This document shows positions 16,468 to 24,965 of a stretch of 64,000 nt of DNA, piece after piece. The position numbers and the translations under genes are program-made. Location: contig NZ_SMFZ01000002.1 of assembly GCF_004339565.1 (NCBI RefSeq), forward strand, positions 682,001-746,000, in the 5' to 3' direction. The stretch comes from Pseudonocardia endophytica (GTDB lineage Bacteria; Actinomycetota; Actinomycetes; Mycobacteriales; Pseudonocardiaceae). The notes under the pieces were generated by a model. That model saw only the letters and a program-made list of their open reading frames with translations. It did not search any database and was not told the origin of the DNA. Each line of letters opens with the position of its first letter. Within the stretch, counting starts at the first letter, position 1.

Positions 16468-17010
16468 GTGGCCTACCCCGATGACCTGCTCGTCGAGGGC
16501 GAGCGGGTCGCGTGGCACGCCCATCCGCACTGGGCGACCCAGCTGCGCCCGGCCGCGGTGTTCCCGGTCACCGCTGCGGTCGTCGGGTTCGCATCGGCCG
16601 CGCTGCGGCTCCAGACCTGGGCGCCGCTCGCGTGGGCCGTGCTCGGCCTGGCCGGTCTCGTGGTCGTGCTGCGCGGCACGGTGCTGCCGCTCGCGCGCTG
16701 GCGGGCCACGCACATCGTCGTCACCGATCGCCGCCTGATGGTGCGCGAAGGGCTGGTCTCACGGCAGGGTCTGGACGTGCCCGTCGACCGCGTCACGTCC
16801 GTCCGCGTACGCGCCACGCCGTTCGGGCGGATGGTCGGGTCGGGCACGCTGATCGTCGACACCGGTGACGGGGAGCCCATGCGGTTCCGCGACGTCGGGC
16901 GCGTCGAGCGGGTGCAGGCCAGGCTGCACCGGGAGATCAGCCGGGCGAGTGCCCGGCAGCGGAACGAGACGGGCACGGCAGGGGCCGTGCCGGAGAGGTC
17001 GGCGTCGTGA
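16468..17010 (+). CDS. PH-domain (bPH2/DUF304) membrane protein
   Basis: A 180-residue protein with two adjacent hydrophobic helices at about 30-47 and 53-70, followed by a bacterial PH-like domain (about 75-155): THIVVTDRRLMVREGLVSRQGLDVPVDRVTSV is the typical strand pattern (key pieces VVTDRRL and VDRVTSV), ending in DTGDGEPMRFRDV. The role is unknown; the family is anchored in the cytoplasmic membrane. It corresponds to M. tuberculosis Rv3278c, which also sits next to birA. The GTG at 16468 is chosen on the leaderless -10. The HMG-CoA lyase gene overlaps its stop by four bases (GTGA), so the two are co-translated. Confidence 0.85.
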   Translation: MAYPDDLLVEGERVAWHAHPHWATQLRPAAVFPVTAAVVGFASAALRLQTWAPLAWAVLGLAGLVVVLRGTVLPLARWRATHIVVTDRRLMVREGLVSRQGLDVPVDRVTSVRVRATPFGRMVGSGTLIVDTGDGEPMRFRDVGRVERVQARLHREISRASARQRNETGTAGAVPERSAS

Positions 17011-17945
17011 ACAGAGCCCTTCCCATGCTGGTGCCGGACGCGGGGTTGCCGGAGCGCGTCGAGATCTACGAGGTCGGGCCGCGTGACGGGCTGCAGAACG
17101 AGTCGAACACGGTCCCGGTCGCGGTCAAGGCGGAGTTCCTGGAGCGGCTGGCGAACGCCGGGCTGCGCACGATCGAGGCGTCCAGCTTCGTGCACCCGAA
17201 GTGGGTGCCCCAGCTCGCCGACTCCGAGGAGCTCGTCGAGCGCATGAACTGGCACGACGACGTCGCGTACCCGTTCCTGGTGCCGAACGCGCGCGGCCTG
17301 GACCGGGCGATCGAGGCCGGAGTCCGGCACGCCGCCGTGTTCGCCAGCGCGACCGAGACGTTCGCCCAGCGCAACCTCAACCGCTCGCTGGAGACCCAGT
17401 TCGAGATGTTCTCCCAGGTCGTCACGCGGGCCACGGAGAACGGCATGCGCGTGCGGGCGTACGTGTCGATGGCGTTCGGTGAGCCGTGGGAGGGCGCCGT
17501 GGACCCGGCGCAGGCCGCGTCCGTCGGCAAGCGGCTGATGGACATGGGCTGCGACGAGCTCTCGCTCGGCGACACGATCGGCGTCGCGACGCCGGGGCAC
17601 GTCGGGGCTCTGCTCGACGCGTGCGTCGCGGCCGGGGTGCCGATGGAGTCGATCGCCGTGCACTTCCACGACACGTACGGCCAGGCGCTGTCCAACACGC
17701 TCGCCGCCCTGCGCCACGGTGTGACCACGGTGGACGCGAGCGCGGGTGGCCTCGGCGGCTGCCCGTTCGCCGGCTCGGCCACCGGCAACCTCGCGACCGA
17801 GGACCTGGTCTGGATGCTCGACGGCCTCGGCATCGCCCACGGCGTGGACCTCGACGCCCTGGTCGCGACGAGCGTCTGGATGGCAGGCGAGCTCGGCCGC
17901 CCGTCCCCGTCGCGCGTCGTCGCCGCGCTCGCTCCGTCGGACTGA
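17007..17945 (+). CDS. mvaB: Hydroxymethylglutaryl-CoA lyase
   Basis: A 312-residue TIM-barrel lyase that cleaves (S)-HMG-CoA into acetoacetate and acetyl-CoA, the last step of leucine catabolism. Motifs: EVGPRDGLQNE (about 23-33; metal-binding Asp and substrate Arg), SFVHPKWVPQLADSEE, SVFASATETF-like strand (VFASATETF, about 112), HFHDTYGQA (about 215, metal histidines) and GGLGGCPFAGSATGN (about 245), whose cysteine is catalytic. Length is normal. The GTG at 17007 overlaps the stop of the PH-domain gene; an ATG six codons in is an alternative. The TetR regulator downstream may control this or neighbouring genes. Confidence 0.93.
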   Translation: MNRALPMLVPDAGLPERVEIYEVGPRDGLQNESNTVPVAVKAEFLERLANAGLRTIEASSFVHPKWVPQLADSEELVERMNWHDDVAYPFLVPNARGLDRAIEAGVRHAAVFASATETFAQRNLNRSLETQFEMFSQVVTRATENGMRVRAYVSMAFGEPWEGAVDPAQAASVGKRLMDMGCDELSLGDTIGVATPGHVGALLDACVAAGVPMESIAVHFHDTYGQALSNTLAALRHGVTTVDASAGGLGGCPFAGSATGNLATEDLVWMLDGLGIAHGVDLDALVATSVWMAGELGRPSPSRVVAALAPSD

Positions 17946-17982
17946 GGCCCGGCGGTCGAGGGCCGAAGCAGCGGCACTGACC

Positions 17983-17999
17983 ACATACTCCGGGTATGT
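17983..17999. promoter_or_regulatory. Palindromic operator at the TetR gene start
   Basis: ACATACTCCGGGTATGT: six-base arms with a five-base centre, two bases before the ATG at 18001. It includes CATACT, a plausible -10. Autoregulation by the TetR protein would follow directly from binding here. Confidence 0.5.
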
Positions 18000-18000
18000 C

Positions 18001-18630
18001 ATGCTCGGCGGCATGCCACCCGTCAAGTCCCGGCGTGCGGAGTACACCGAGTCCACGCGGGACGCCGTGCTCGACGCCGCCGCCGAGCTGTTCGTCGGCC
18101 GCGGGTACCCGCGGACGTCGCTGGACGAGGTGGCCGCCGCCGCGCGCGTGACGAAGGGCGCGATCTACCACCACTTCGCGAACAAGGCCGCGCTGATGAC
18201 CGCCCTGATCGAGCGCGAGGAACTGGACGCCACGCGGCGCACGCGGGCCGCGTTCGAGGACGTGGCCGCACGCGACGGGGCGGCGGCCGGTGCGATGGCG
18301 GCGATCGACGAGTTCCTCGTGCAGTGCTCGGAGCCCGTCTACGGCGCGCTCGTGTTCCGCGAGGCACCGCTCGCGCTGGGCTGGACGGACTGGCAGGCCT
18401 GCGAGGAGAAGTACGCGGTCGCCGTGATCGAGGAGGTGCTCGGCCGGCTGGCCGACGACCGGGTGATCGCCGGCCCGGTCGGCGGCACCCTCGTCTCGAT
18501 GGTGTTCGGCATGCTCGGCACGGCCGGCCAGCTGCTCGCCGCGACCCCGGACGCGGAGGCTCCCCGGGTGCGCGACGAGCTGCACGCGACGTTCGCCGCG
18601 TTCCTGGCCGGGATGCGGGCCCCGGGCTGA
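18001..18630 (+). CDS. TetR/AcrR family transcriptional regulator
   Basis: About 209 residues. The N-terminal DNA-binding domain (about 12-60) is typical: STRDAVLDAAAELFVGRGYPRTSLDEVAAAARVTKGAIYHHFANK is the tetracycline-repressor pattern (recognition helix VTKGAIYHHF). The C-terminal ligand domain (70-209) contains VYGALVFREAPLALGW, a pattern seen in the TetR_C_33-like class; the ligand is unknown. Two in-frame ATGs are possible: 18001, almost at the predicted transcription start after CATACT, and 18013, nearer the conserved sequence but without a ribosome binding site. A perfect palindrome overlies the promoter. No divergent gene exists, so its targets beyond itself are not visible. Confidence 0.88.
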   Translation: MLGGMPPVKSRRAEYTESTRDAVLDAAAELFVGRGYPRTSLDEVAAAARVTKGAIYHHFANKAALMTALIEREELDATRRTRAAFEDVAARDGAAAGAMAAIDEFLVQCSEPVYGALVFREAPLALGWTDWQACEEKYAVAVIEEVLGRLADDRVIAGPVGGTLVSMVFGMLGTAGQLLAATPDAEAPRVRDELHATFAAFLAGMRAPG

Positions 18631-18640
18631 GCGATGTCGG

Positions 18641-19621
18641 TCAGGCGCCGGGGAGCTTGTCCCGGACCAGGCCCGGCAGCGCGGACACGCCGGTGCGCGG
18701 TCGGTAGGCGCGGGCCGCCTCGGTCAGGGCCACCTGCTCGTCATCGGTGAGCCGGATGTCGGCCGCCGCGGCGTTGCTCTCCACCTGGGCGACACTCGAC
18801 GCGCCGGGGATGGCGACCACTCCGGGGTGGTGGACCACCCAGGCGAGCGCGACCTGGGCGGGCGTCGCGTCGTGCCCGGTCGCGACGTCGCGCAGTACGT
18901 CGAACAGCGGCCGGGCCGCGTCCAGGTTCCCCGGCAGCCAGGCCGGACCCTGCCGGAGCAGGCCCGACGGCCGGTGCGTCGCGTCGTACCGGGCTGTCAG
19001 CAGCCCCTGTGCCAGCGGGCTCCAGGCCATCACGACGTGGCCGGTCCGCCGAGCCCAGGGGACGAGGTCGCAGGCCGGATCCCGGTGCAGGAGGCTGAAC
19101 TGCACCTGGTTCGAGAGCACCCGCGACCCGTAGGTCCGCTCGGCGGCCTGCCAGCGTCTCAGCGAGTAGTTCGAGACGCCGACCTGGTCGACGAGCCCGA
19201 CGTCGTGCAGCGACCGCATGCCCCGCATCGTCGTCGGGTCCCGGACCAGCGGGTTCGGCTGGTGCACCTGGTAGAGATCGATCGTGCGCACGCCGAGCCG
19301 GTGCGCCGAGGCGACGCCGCGCTGCGCGACGACCGGGGCCACCGGCAGCATCGGGAAGATCTTGGTGGCGACGACGACGTCGCCGGTGCCGCCGGAGCTC
19401 GCGAGTGCGTCGCCGAGGATCCGCTCGCTGCGCCCGAAGCCGTAGGCTTCCGCCGTGTCGAACACCGTGATCCCGAGCTCGCGGGCACGGCGCACGATCG
19501 CGGCCGCCTCGCCCGCGGCGTAGTCGGCTCCGTAGCCCCACTCGACCGAGCCGAACTGCCAGGTCCCGAGCCCGATCACGGAGTACCGGCGGGTCGTGCC
19601 GAGACCGTCCAGGTAGCGCAT
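18641..19621 (-). CDS. Aldo/keto reductase
   Basis: A 326-residue NADPH-dependent aldo/keto reductase barrel. Residues seen: IGLGTWQFG (9-20), FDTAEAYGFGRSERILG (about 53-70; catalytic Asp and Tyr), VVVATKIFP (catalytic Lys about 87), DLYQVHQPNP (catalytic His about 116), VSNYSLRRWQ, NQVQFSLLHR (about 175), AWSPLAQGLL and IPGASSVAQVESNAAA (about 280, cofactor binding). The pattern matches the YghZ/Tas-like subfamily. The substrate cannot be told. It ends convergently with the TetR gene (10-base gap). ATG start at 19621. Confidence 0.92.
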   Translation of the reverse strand: MRYLDGLGTTRRYSVIGLGTWQFGSVEWGYGADYAAGEAAAIVRRARELGITVFDTAEAYGFGRSERILGDALASSGGTGDVVVATKIFPMLPVAPVVAQRGVASAHRLGVRTIDLYQVHQPNPLVRDPTTMRGMRSLHDVGLVDQVGVSNYSLRRWQAAERTYGSRVLSNQVQFSLLHRDPACDLVPWARRTGHVVMAWSPLAQGLLTARYDATHRPSGLLRQGPAWLPGNLDAARPLFDVLRDVATGHDATPAQVALAWVVHHPGVVAIPGASSVAQVESNAAAADIRLTDDEQVALTEAARAYRPRTGVSALPGLVRDKLPGA

Positions 19622-19664
19622 GGTCGTCCCATCTTCTCGAACGGAGGGCGGTGTGCGGGCGCGG

Positions 19665-20579
19665 TCACCCCGGCCGGTCGCGCCCGTCGGCGTCGGCGCG
19701 TGCGAGGAGATGCTGTCCGCGGACCGTGATGAACGCGATCGCCGCGATCACCGCCATGGCGGCGGCACATTCCCCGGCCAGCAGCGCCGGGGTGGACTCG
19801 AGTCGCTCGCCCAGCCACCAGATCCCGATGAACACGGCGACGACCGGGTCCACGCTGGTGATCACGGCGACGGCCGGCGAGACGAGCCTGCCCTGCTGGA
19901 ACGTGTTCTGGCTGAGCAGGAACCCGATCGGGCCGACCACGCAGACGACGTAGAGCACCGGGTGCCGGAACGGCTCGTCCCACCCGGTCCGCAGCTGCCC
20001 CGTGACGACCTTCATCAGCCCGGCGGTCACGCCGTAGAGCACGCCGGTGGCCAGCGCCAGGGCGAGCACCCGGGAGTGGTGCTCCACGGCGGCCGCGTAG
20101 GCGAGGCAGACCAGGACGACCACGGCCAGCACGATCGCCAGCGGCACGCCGCCGATCAGGTCGGCGTCCTCCTCGTCCGCGGCCGGCAGCGGGCGGGCCA
20201 GCAGCAGGAACACGGCCAGGCCACCCGCGCAGCACAGCGCGGCGAACAGGATCGGCGGGTCGGGGGTCCGGCGGGCCATCAGGGCGGAGAACCCCGCCGC
20301 GAACACCACGCCGGTCACCAGCAGCGGCTGGACGATCGTGATCGGGCCGAACGTGAGCGCGACGAGCTGCAACGCGAGCGCGACCACCGTCGCGAACAGG
20401 CTCAGCACCCAGAGCGGCCGGACGATCAGCCGGGTGAACAGCCGGGGGCTCAGCGTCCGGGTGGCCACGACCTCCTTCGTCGCACGCTGCTGCGCGGCCG
20501 TGGCCAGGCCGAAACCCGCGGCTCCCAGCACCGCGGCCGGTACGGCGACGAGCAGCATCGCCCCGCCGTCACCGCCCAT
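19665..20579 (-). CDS. DMT-superfamily (EamA/NIPA-like) membrane transporter
   Basis: A 304-residue protein with about nine hydrophobic helices in two repeats (roughly 8-28, 55-75, 80-98, 110-125, 146-165, 170-190, 208-225, 235-255, 265-285). The pattern ATAAQQRATKEV after the first helix, ITIVQPLLVTGVVF and the second-half copy LVSPAVAVITSVDPVVAVFIGIWWLGE (key piece SVDPVVAVFIG) match the DMT proteins often annotated as magnesium-transporter NIPA-like or EamA proteins in actinomycetes. The substrate is unknown. It lies between the aldo/keto reductase (43 bases) and the glycosyltransferase fusion (30 bases), all on the minus strand. Confidence 0.8.
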   Translation of the reverse strand: MGGDGGAMLLVAVPAAVLGAAGFGLATAAQQRATKEVVATRTLSPRLFTRLIVRPLWVLSLFATVVALALQLVALTFGPITIVQPLLVTGVVFAAGFSALMARRTPDPPILFAALCCAGGLAVFLLLARPLPAADEEDADLIGGVPLAIVLAVVVLVCLAYAAAVEHHSRVLALALATGVLYGVTAGLMKVVTGQLRTGWDEPFRHPVLYVVCVVGPIGFLLSQNTFQQGRLVSPAVAVITSVDPVVAVFIGIWWLGERLESTPALLAGECAAAMAVIAAIAFITVRGQHLLARADADGRDRPG

Positions 20580-20609
20580 GCGCCACCTCCGTCCCCGGTC
20601 CGGTCCGGG

Positions 20610-23030
20610 TCACGACCGACCCATGTCCCGCAACGATGCCCGCACGCGGTCGGCGAGCCCGTCGAGCAGCGGGACGAGATCCGGGTCGGCGGTGATCCCG
20701 ACGCAGGTGCGGGACCCGCAGTGCAGCGCGCCGACCGCGAGCCCGACGCCTCCGGCCAGCGGCAGCACGGGACGGATCGCGTCCACCCGTCTGCCGCCGA
20801 CGTGCACGGTCCGCCGCACGCCCGGCATCACCGAGGCCACCAGATGGAAGAAGCGCCTGCCGTGCACCAGACGCACCACGGGCCCGCGCAGCGGACGGGG
20901 GAGACGGCCCGCCGCGTCGACGGCCGCGGACGCCGCCTCGGGCCGTCCACCGGTGCCCGCGCGGTGCACGGCCCGTGCGACGGCCGCGACGCGGAGGTGC
21001 GGCGGCATCGGTCCGGTCGGCAGGTCGGCGGGGACGACGGCCATCCGGTTGCCCGTCGCGCGGGCGTCCGCACCGGCGCGGGTGCGGGTCGTGATCGGGA
21101 CCATCGCGCGGACCCGGGACGCGGGCACGCCCGCCTCGGCGAACGTGCGGTGCAGCGCCTCGGCCAGCACGGCCAGCACCAGTGCCGTGGTCCCGACGCC
21201 GTGCGCGCGGGCGGCGGCGCGCACGGCCGGCCCGTCCAGGTCGACGCCGATCCGCCGGTGGACCGGTCCGCGCACGGTGCCGGTCAGCGGCGAGCGCCCG
21301 GCGGGCGGCATCGCGGCCAGGTGCCAGAGCCCGCGCAGCGTGCGGGCGGCGCGCCGCCACCGCAGGGGCCGAGGCGGGCGCTCGACACCGCGGGCCCGGC
21401 CGTGCGGCCGCTCCGCGCTCTCGTCGGTGAGCAGCGCGACGAGCGCGTCGGTGATCACCAGGCCGTCGCCGAGCGCGTGGTGCGCCCTGGCGAGGACGGC
21501 GACCCGGTCGGTCGCCGGCTCCGGCGCGACGGCCAGCTCCCAGGCCACCGCGGGGTCGAGCGCGGAGCCGAAGAACGCCGTCGCGGCGTCGTCGACCGAG
21601 CGGTACCGGCCGTCCGGTCCGACGGTCAGCGGGGCGGCCCGGACGTGGCGGCCCGGGTCGGGTGCGGGGTCGCGCACCCAGCGGGGCGACCGGCCGTCGG
21701 TCAGGGAGCGGCAGAGCAGGTCGATGCCCGGCGCGCGCTCGCGCACCAGGTCGGCGAGCAGCCGGGGCAGGCGGCGCGCCTCCACCCCGCCCGGATCGAG
21801 CACGACGACGGCCCCGACCTGCTGCGGCACCCGCCGGGTCGCCGCGTCCAGGAAGAACGCGTCCTGAGCCCGCATCCGGCCCCCGTCCGGCGCGCGCAGC
21901 CGTCCGAGGGCGGCGACGTCGGCGTCCGGGTCGGTGCTCCGCAGGTGGGCCCGCAGCGCCGCGACGGCCGCGGCGTGCCGGTCCGGACGCGACAGCTCCC
22001 GCACCGCTGCCCCGAGCTCGTCCGGGCCACGGCAGAGCCGGGCCAGTCCCGCGCGGGCGAGGAGCAGGGCGTTCGCCTCCCCGTGTCCCGGTACCGGATC
22101 GACCAGCAGGAGCGGCCGGGTGCAGGCGATCGCCTCCAGCGCGGTCGCCCCACCGGCGTTGGTGACGACGACGTCGCAGCCGCGCACGGCCGCGGCCGGG
22201 TCGTCGATCCAGTCCCGGACGTCGAGCGCCGGTCCGGCCGCCATGCGCTCCAGCCTGCGACGCAGTGCCGGGTCCCTCCCGGTGCCGACGAGCACGTCGG
22301 CGCCCGTGTCGAGCACGGCGCGGCAGATGCCCGCGACGTCGCCGAACGCCATCGACCCGCAGGACACCAGTACCCGTGGTGGCCCGGCGGCCCGGTCGCC
22401 GTCCGGCGGGTGGAAGCGGCGCGCGACCGGCGGGGCGCCGACCCGCACCCGCGCCTCGGGCGCCCATCGCCGGAGCATCTCCGCGCCGGCCGCCGTGCTC
22501 ACGAGATGCAGGTCCAGGGACGGTCCGATCCACAACGGGTGCGGCGCCGGGTCGGCGACGACGGCGGCCGCGGCCACCGGCAGGCGGCCCCTGCGCCGCA
22601 GCCGGTCCAGTCCGGTCACGCCCTCCGGGAACGTGGCGACCACGAGGTCCGGCCGGTGCCGATCCACGGCCGCGGCCAGCCCCGGCGCGCTCCAGGCCCC
22701 GATCACCGCCCGGGTGGCGGCGCGGAACGGCGGCACCCGGCGGAGCAGCCGGTGGTACAGCCCGTACAGCCACGGCAGGTACCGGACGCAGCCCGCGTAG
22801 ATCGACCGGAACGCCGGCGCCGTGCCGCGGCCCATGTCGGCCAGCGTGTCCGTCCAGACGACCTCGACACCGTCCCAGAGCGCGCGGGCCCGCTCCTCGA
22901 CGGCCCGGGCCGCCGCGTGGTGGCCCTCGCCGATGCTGCCGGTGACCAGCAGCAGCCGTCCGGGACCGGCCGCGGGCACCGCAGCCGGGGTCCGGACCGG
23001 GGCGGGACTAGCCTGCGTGCGTGGCCTCAT
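20610..23030 (-). CDS. Fusion: MGDG-synthase-like glycosyltransferase + wax ester synthase/DGAT acyltransferase
   Basis: About 806 residues with two unrelated enzymatic domains. Residues about 20-380 are a GT-B glycosyltransferase of the MurG/monogalactosyldiacylglycerol-synthase class: LLLVTGSIGEGHHAAARAV, then PRVLVSCGSMAFGD, VVVTNAGGATALEAIA and PVPGHGEANA, the last two forming the nucleotide-sugar pocket. Residues about 390-806 are a WS/DGAT acyltransferase: MRAQDAFFLD at the start and the catalytic HHALGDG near 516 (HHxxxDG), with PITTRTRAG and ATGNRMAVVPADLP further on. The product would be a glycosylated or acylated lipid. No stop or frameshift separates the domains. The ATG at 23030 is preferred; a GTG at 23063 is an alternative. 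Either overlaps the start of the divergent glycosyltransferase. Confidence 0.85.
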   Translation of the reverse strand: MRPRTQASPAPVRTPAAVPAAGPGRLLLVTGSIGEGHHAAARAVEERARALWDGVEVVWTDTLADMGRGTAPAFRSIYAGCVRYLPWLYGLYHRLLRRVPPFRAATRAVIGAWSAPGLAAAVDRHRPDLVVATFPEGVTGLDRLRRRGRLPVAAAAVVADPAPHPLWIGPSLDLHLVSTAAGAEMLRRWAPEARVRVGAPPVARRFHPPDGDRAAGPPRVLVSCGSMAFGDVAGICRAVLDTGADVLVGTGRDPALRRRLERMAAGPALDVRDWIDDPAAAVRGCDVVVTNAGGATALEAIACTRPLLLVDPVPGHGEANALLLARAGLARLCRGPDELGAAVRELSRPDRHAAAVAALRAHLRSTDPDADVAALGRLRAPDGGRMRAQDAFFLDAATRRVPQQVGAVVVLDPGGVEARRLPRLLADLVRERAPGIDLLCRSLTDGRSPRWVRDPAPDPGRHVRAAPLTVGPDGRYRSVDDAATAFFGSALDPAVAWELAVAPEPATDRVAVLARAHHALGDGLVITDALVALLTDESAERPHGRARGVERPPRPLRWRRAARTLRGLWHLAAMPPAGRSPLTGTVRGPVHRRIGVDLDGPAVRAAARAHGVGTTALVLAVLAEALHRTFAEAGVPASRVRAMVPITTRTRAGADARATGNRMAVVPADLPTGPMPPHLRVAAVARAVHRAGTGGRPEAASAAVDAAGRLPRPLRGPVVRLVHGRRFFHLVASVMPGVRRTVHVGGRRVDAIRPVLPLAGGVGLAVGALHCGSRTCVGITADPDLVPLLDGLADRVRASLRDMGRS
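23009..23014 (+). promoter_or_regulatory. -10 hexamer (TAGCCT) of the divergent glycosyltransferase
   Basis: TAGCCT ends six bases before the GTG at 23021. It lies inside the 5' coding part of the minus-strand fusion gene. Confidence 0.5.
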
Positions 23031-24145
23031 CGGCGCCGCACCGGGTCCTGGTGCTCTCCGCACCGGTCGGTGAGGGGCACGTCGCGGCCGCGCGGGCGCT
23101 CGCCGCCCGGATGCGGGCCCGGTGGCCGGACACGCACGTGCGCGAGGTGGAGAGCACCGGTGGTGCCGGTCGCGACCGGCTGCTGGCCGCCGCGTGGGCG
23201 ACCGTGATGCGGCACGCGCCCGCGCTCTACGGCATCGGCTACGACGCGCTCGTCGGCGCCCCGTGGTTCGCCCGGCTCTGCAAGTCGGTGGCCGGACGGC
23301 GGCTCGCCCGCACGCTGGATCCGCTGCTGCGGGCCGAGCGCCCGGACCTGGTCGTGTCCACCTATCCGATGACCACCGGCGGGCTCGCCCGGTTGCGCGG
23401 GCGCGGCCGGCTCGACGCGTACACCGTCGCCGTCGTCACCGACGTGGCGGTGCACCCCTTCTGGGTGTGGGCGGACGTCGACGAGACCTGGACGCTGCTC
23501 GAGTCCTCCCGCAGGCAGGCCGTCGCCACCGAGCGGGGCGCCGACGTCCGCGTCGCGGCACCGGCCGTCGGGCCGGACGTGCACCGCCGTGACCGGGCCG
23601 CCGCCCGTCGCGCGACGGGCCTGGACCCGGACGCGTTCCTGGTGCTGCTCAGCGGCGGGTCGCTGGCGTTCGGCGGCCTGGAGACGCTGGCCGACGCCGT
23701 GCTCGACGCCGGTGACGGCGTCGGTGCCGTCGTGCTGTGCGGTCGCGACGAGCGGCTGCGGACCCGGCTGGCTGCCCGCGGGCAGGGCCGGCTGCGCGCA
23801 CTGGGCTGGACCGACCGGGTTCCGGAGCTCCTCTCGGCCGTGGACCTGACGCTCACCACGGCAGGCGGCATGATCGCCACCGAGTCGCTGGCCGCGGGCA
23901 CACCGGTGCTGTTCGCCGCACCGGTACCGGGGCACGGACGGGCCGGGGCGCGGATGACGGCGGAGGCCGGGCTCGCGCTCGTGTGCGGGACGACGGACGA
24001 GGTGGCCGCCGCCGTGCGCCTGCTGCGCGACGACCGCGACACCCGCGCCGCGCTGGCCGGCGCGGCCGCGGAGTTCGCCGCCCGCGACCCGGACGCCGAG
24101 CTGGACGCGCTGGCCGGGCGGATCGCCCTGCGCCGGACCGGCTAG
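23021..24145 (+). CDS. MGDG-synthase-like glycosyltransferase
   Basis: A 374-residue GT-B enzyme homologous to the N-terminal half of the divergent fusion protein: VLVLSAPVGEGHVAAARALA (N-terminal acceptor domain), LVVSTYPMTTGGLARLRGRG, then FLVLLSGGSLAFGGLETLA, TLTTAGGMIATESLAAG and PVPGHGRAGARM in the nucleotide-sugar domain. Family members add a hexose to diacylglycerol or related lipids at the inner face of the membrane. The GTG start shares bases 23021-23030 with the start of the fusion gene, so the divergent pair has almost no intergenic DNA. The two probably arose by duplication. It ends in a four-base convergent overlap with the VC0807-like gene. Confidence 0.85.
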   Translation: MASSAPHRVLVLSAPVGEGHVAAARALAARMRARWPDTHVREVESTGGAGRDRLLAAAWATVMRHAPALYGIGYDALVGAPWFARLCKSVAGRRLARTLDPLLRAERPDLVVSTYPMTTGGLARLRGRGRLDAYTVAVVTDVAVHPFWVWADVDETWTLLESSRRQAVATERGADVRVAAPAVGPDVHRRDRAAARRATGLDPDAFLVLLSGGSLAFGGLETLADAVLDAGDGVGAVVLCGRDERLRTRLAARGQGRLRALGWTDRVPELLSAVDLTLTTAGGMIATESLAAGTPVLFAAPVPGHGRAGARMTAEAGLALVCGTTDEVAAAVRLLRDDRDTRAALAGAAAEFAARDPDAELDALAGRIALRRTG

Positions 24146-24831
24146 CCGACCCGCACCGGGCGCGGCGCACCGAGGCGAAGCCGGATCCCCTCGCCGGCCA
24201 GGGTGCGGTGGAACCACCACAGCGAGAGCCCGATCCCGGCCGCGACGAGCGTGTACGAGCCCGCCGTCGACACCATCAGGAAGTCGCCGACCGTGCGGGT
24301 GGCCAGCACCGCGAGCGTCGTGACGCCGTTGAGCAGGAACACCGCAGCCCACAGCAGCGAGACCTGCTTGAAGAAACGTCGGATCCGCGGGTGCCGGGTG
24401 AGCGTGTCCGGGAACGCGCAGAAGTCGTCGGCCAGCGTGGCCAGCAGCGGTCGCTCCAGGCCGATCGTGACGAGCAGCATGAGGGCGAACAGGAAGTTCT
24501 GGACCGTCGGTTGCAGGAAGTACAGGAACGCGCTCCCGGTCCACAGCCCGACGGCGGTGCGGGCCACCAGCAGCGTCGTGCTCACCGCCAGCACGGCCGG
24601 GATCCGGCGGCGCAGCAGCATCCGGCGCCCGATCGCGGCCAGCGACCAGGCGAGCGCGGCGAGCAGGCCCGCGTCGAAACCGATGTGCGTGAGGAACACC
24701 CAGAACAGGCCGAGCGGGATCAGCGTCGACTCCAGCAGCGGCTCCGCGGCCCGCCGCAGCATCGCCCCGATCGAGGGCAGCTGGATCGCCTGCCCGGTCG
24801 TGCGACGGGGACGGCGGGACGGCAGGTGCAT
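24142..24831 (-). CDS. VC0807-family-like integral membrane protein
   Basis: A 229-residue membrane protein with five or six helices. The arrangement PLGLFWVFLTHIGFDAGLLAALAW near residues 40-63 (key piece THIGFDAGLLAAL), RTAVGLWTGSAFLYFLQPTVQN (about 105; key piece FLYFLQPTVQN), FCAFPDTLTRHPRIRRFFKQVSLLWA (key RRFFKQVSLLWA) and the second-last helix resemble VC0807/septation-protein-A-like families. Function unknown. ATG at 24831; GGAGAGG upstream and a TACACT -10 on the minus strand near 24868-24873. It lies between glycolipid and hopanoid genes, so a membrane-lipid role is possible but not shown. Confidence 0.6.
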   Translation of the reverse strand: MHLPSRRPRRTTGQAIQLPSIGAMLRRAAEPLLESTLIPLGLFWVFLTHIGFDAGLLAALAWSLAAIGRRMLLRRRIPAVLAVSTTLLVARTAVGLWTGSAFLYFLQPTVQNFLFALMLLVTIGLERPLLATLADDFCAFPDTLTRHPRIRRFFKQVSLLWAAVFLLNGVTTLAVLATRTVGDFLMVSTAGSYTLVAAGIGLSLWWFHRTLAGEGIRLRLGAPRPVRVG

Positions 24832-24965
24832 GCGGTGGGGGTACCTCTCCGGCGGCGGTCGGCGCAGGCGGAGTGTAGCGACGCGGGTAACGAGGAGATA
24901 ACGGCGTCGATGCCCGGTTCGTGGCCGGCGGGACCGCCGGTGCGCCCGTGCCGGCCACCCGACGG

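Noticed and set aside
23021..23063. Frameshift at the overlapping starts of the divergent glycosyltransferase genes
   Set aside because: Both frames read cleanly through homologous N-termini; overlapping starts explain the picture without error.
19620..23207. 1,195-codon open frame on the plus strand
   Set aside because: It runs antisense to the transporter and fusion genes, has no family motif, and is a shadow of high-GC codon use.
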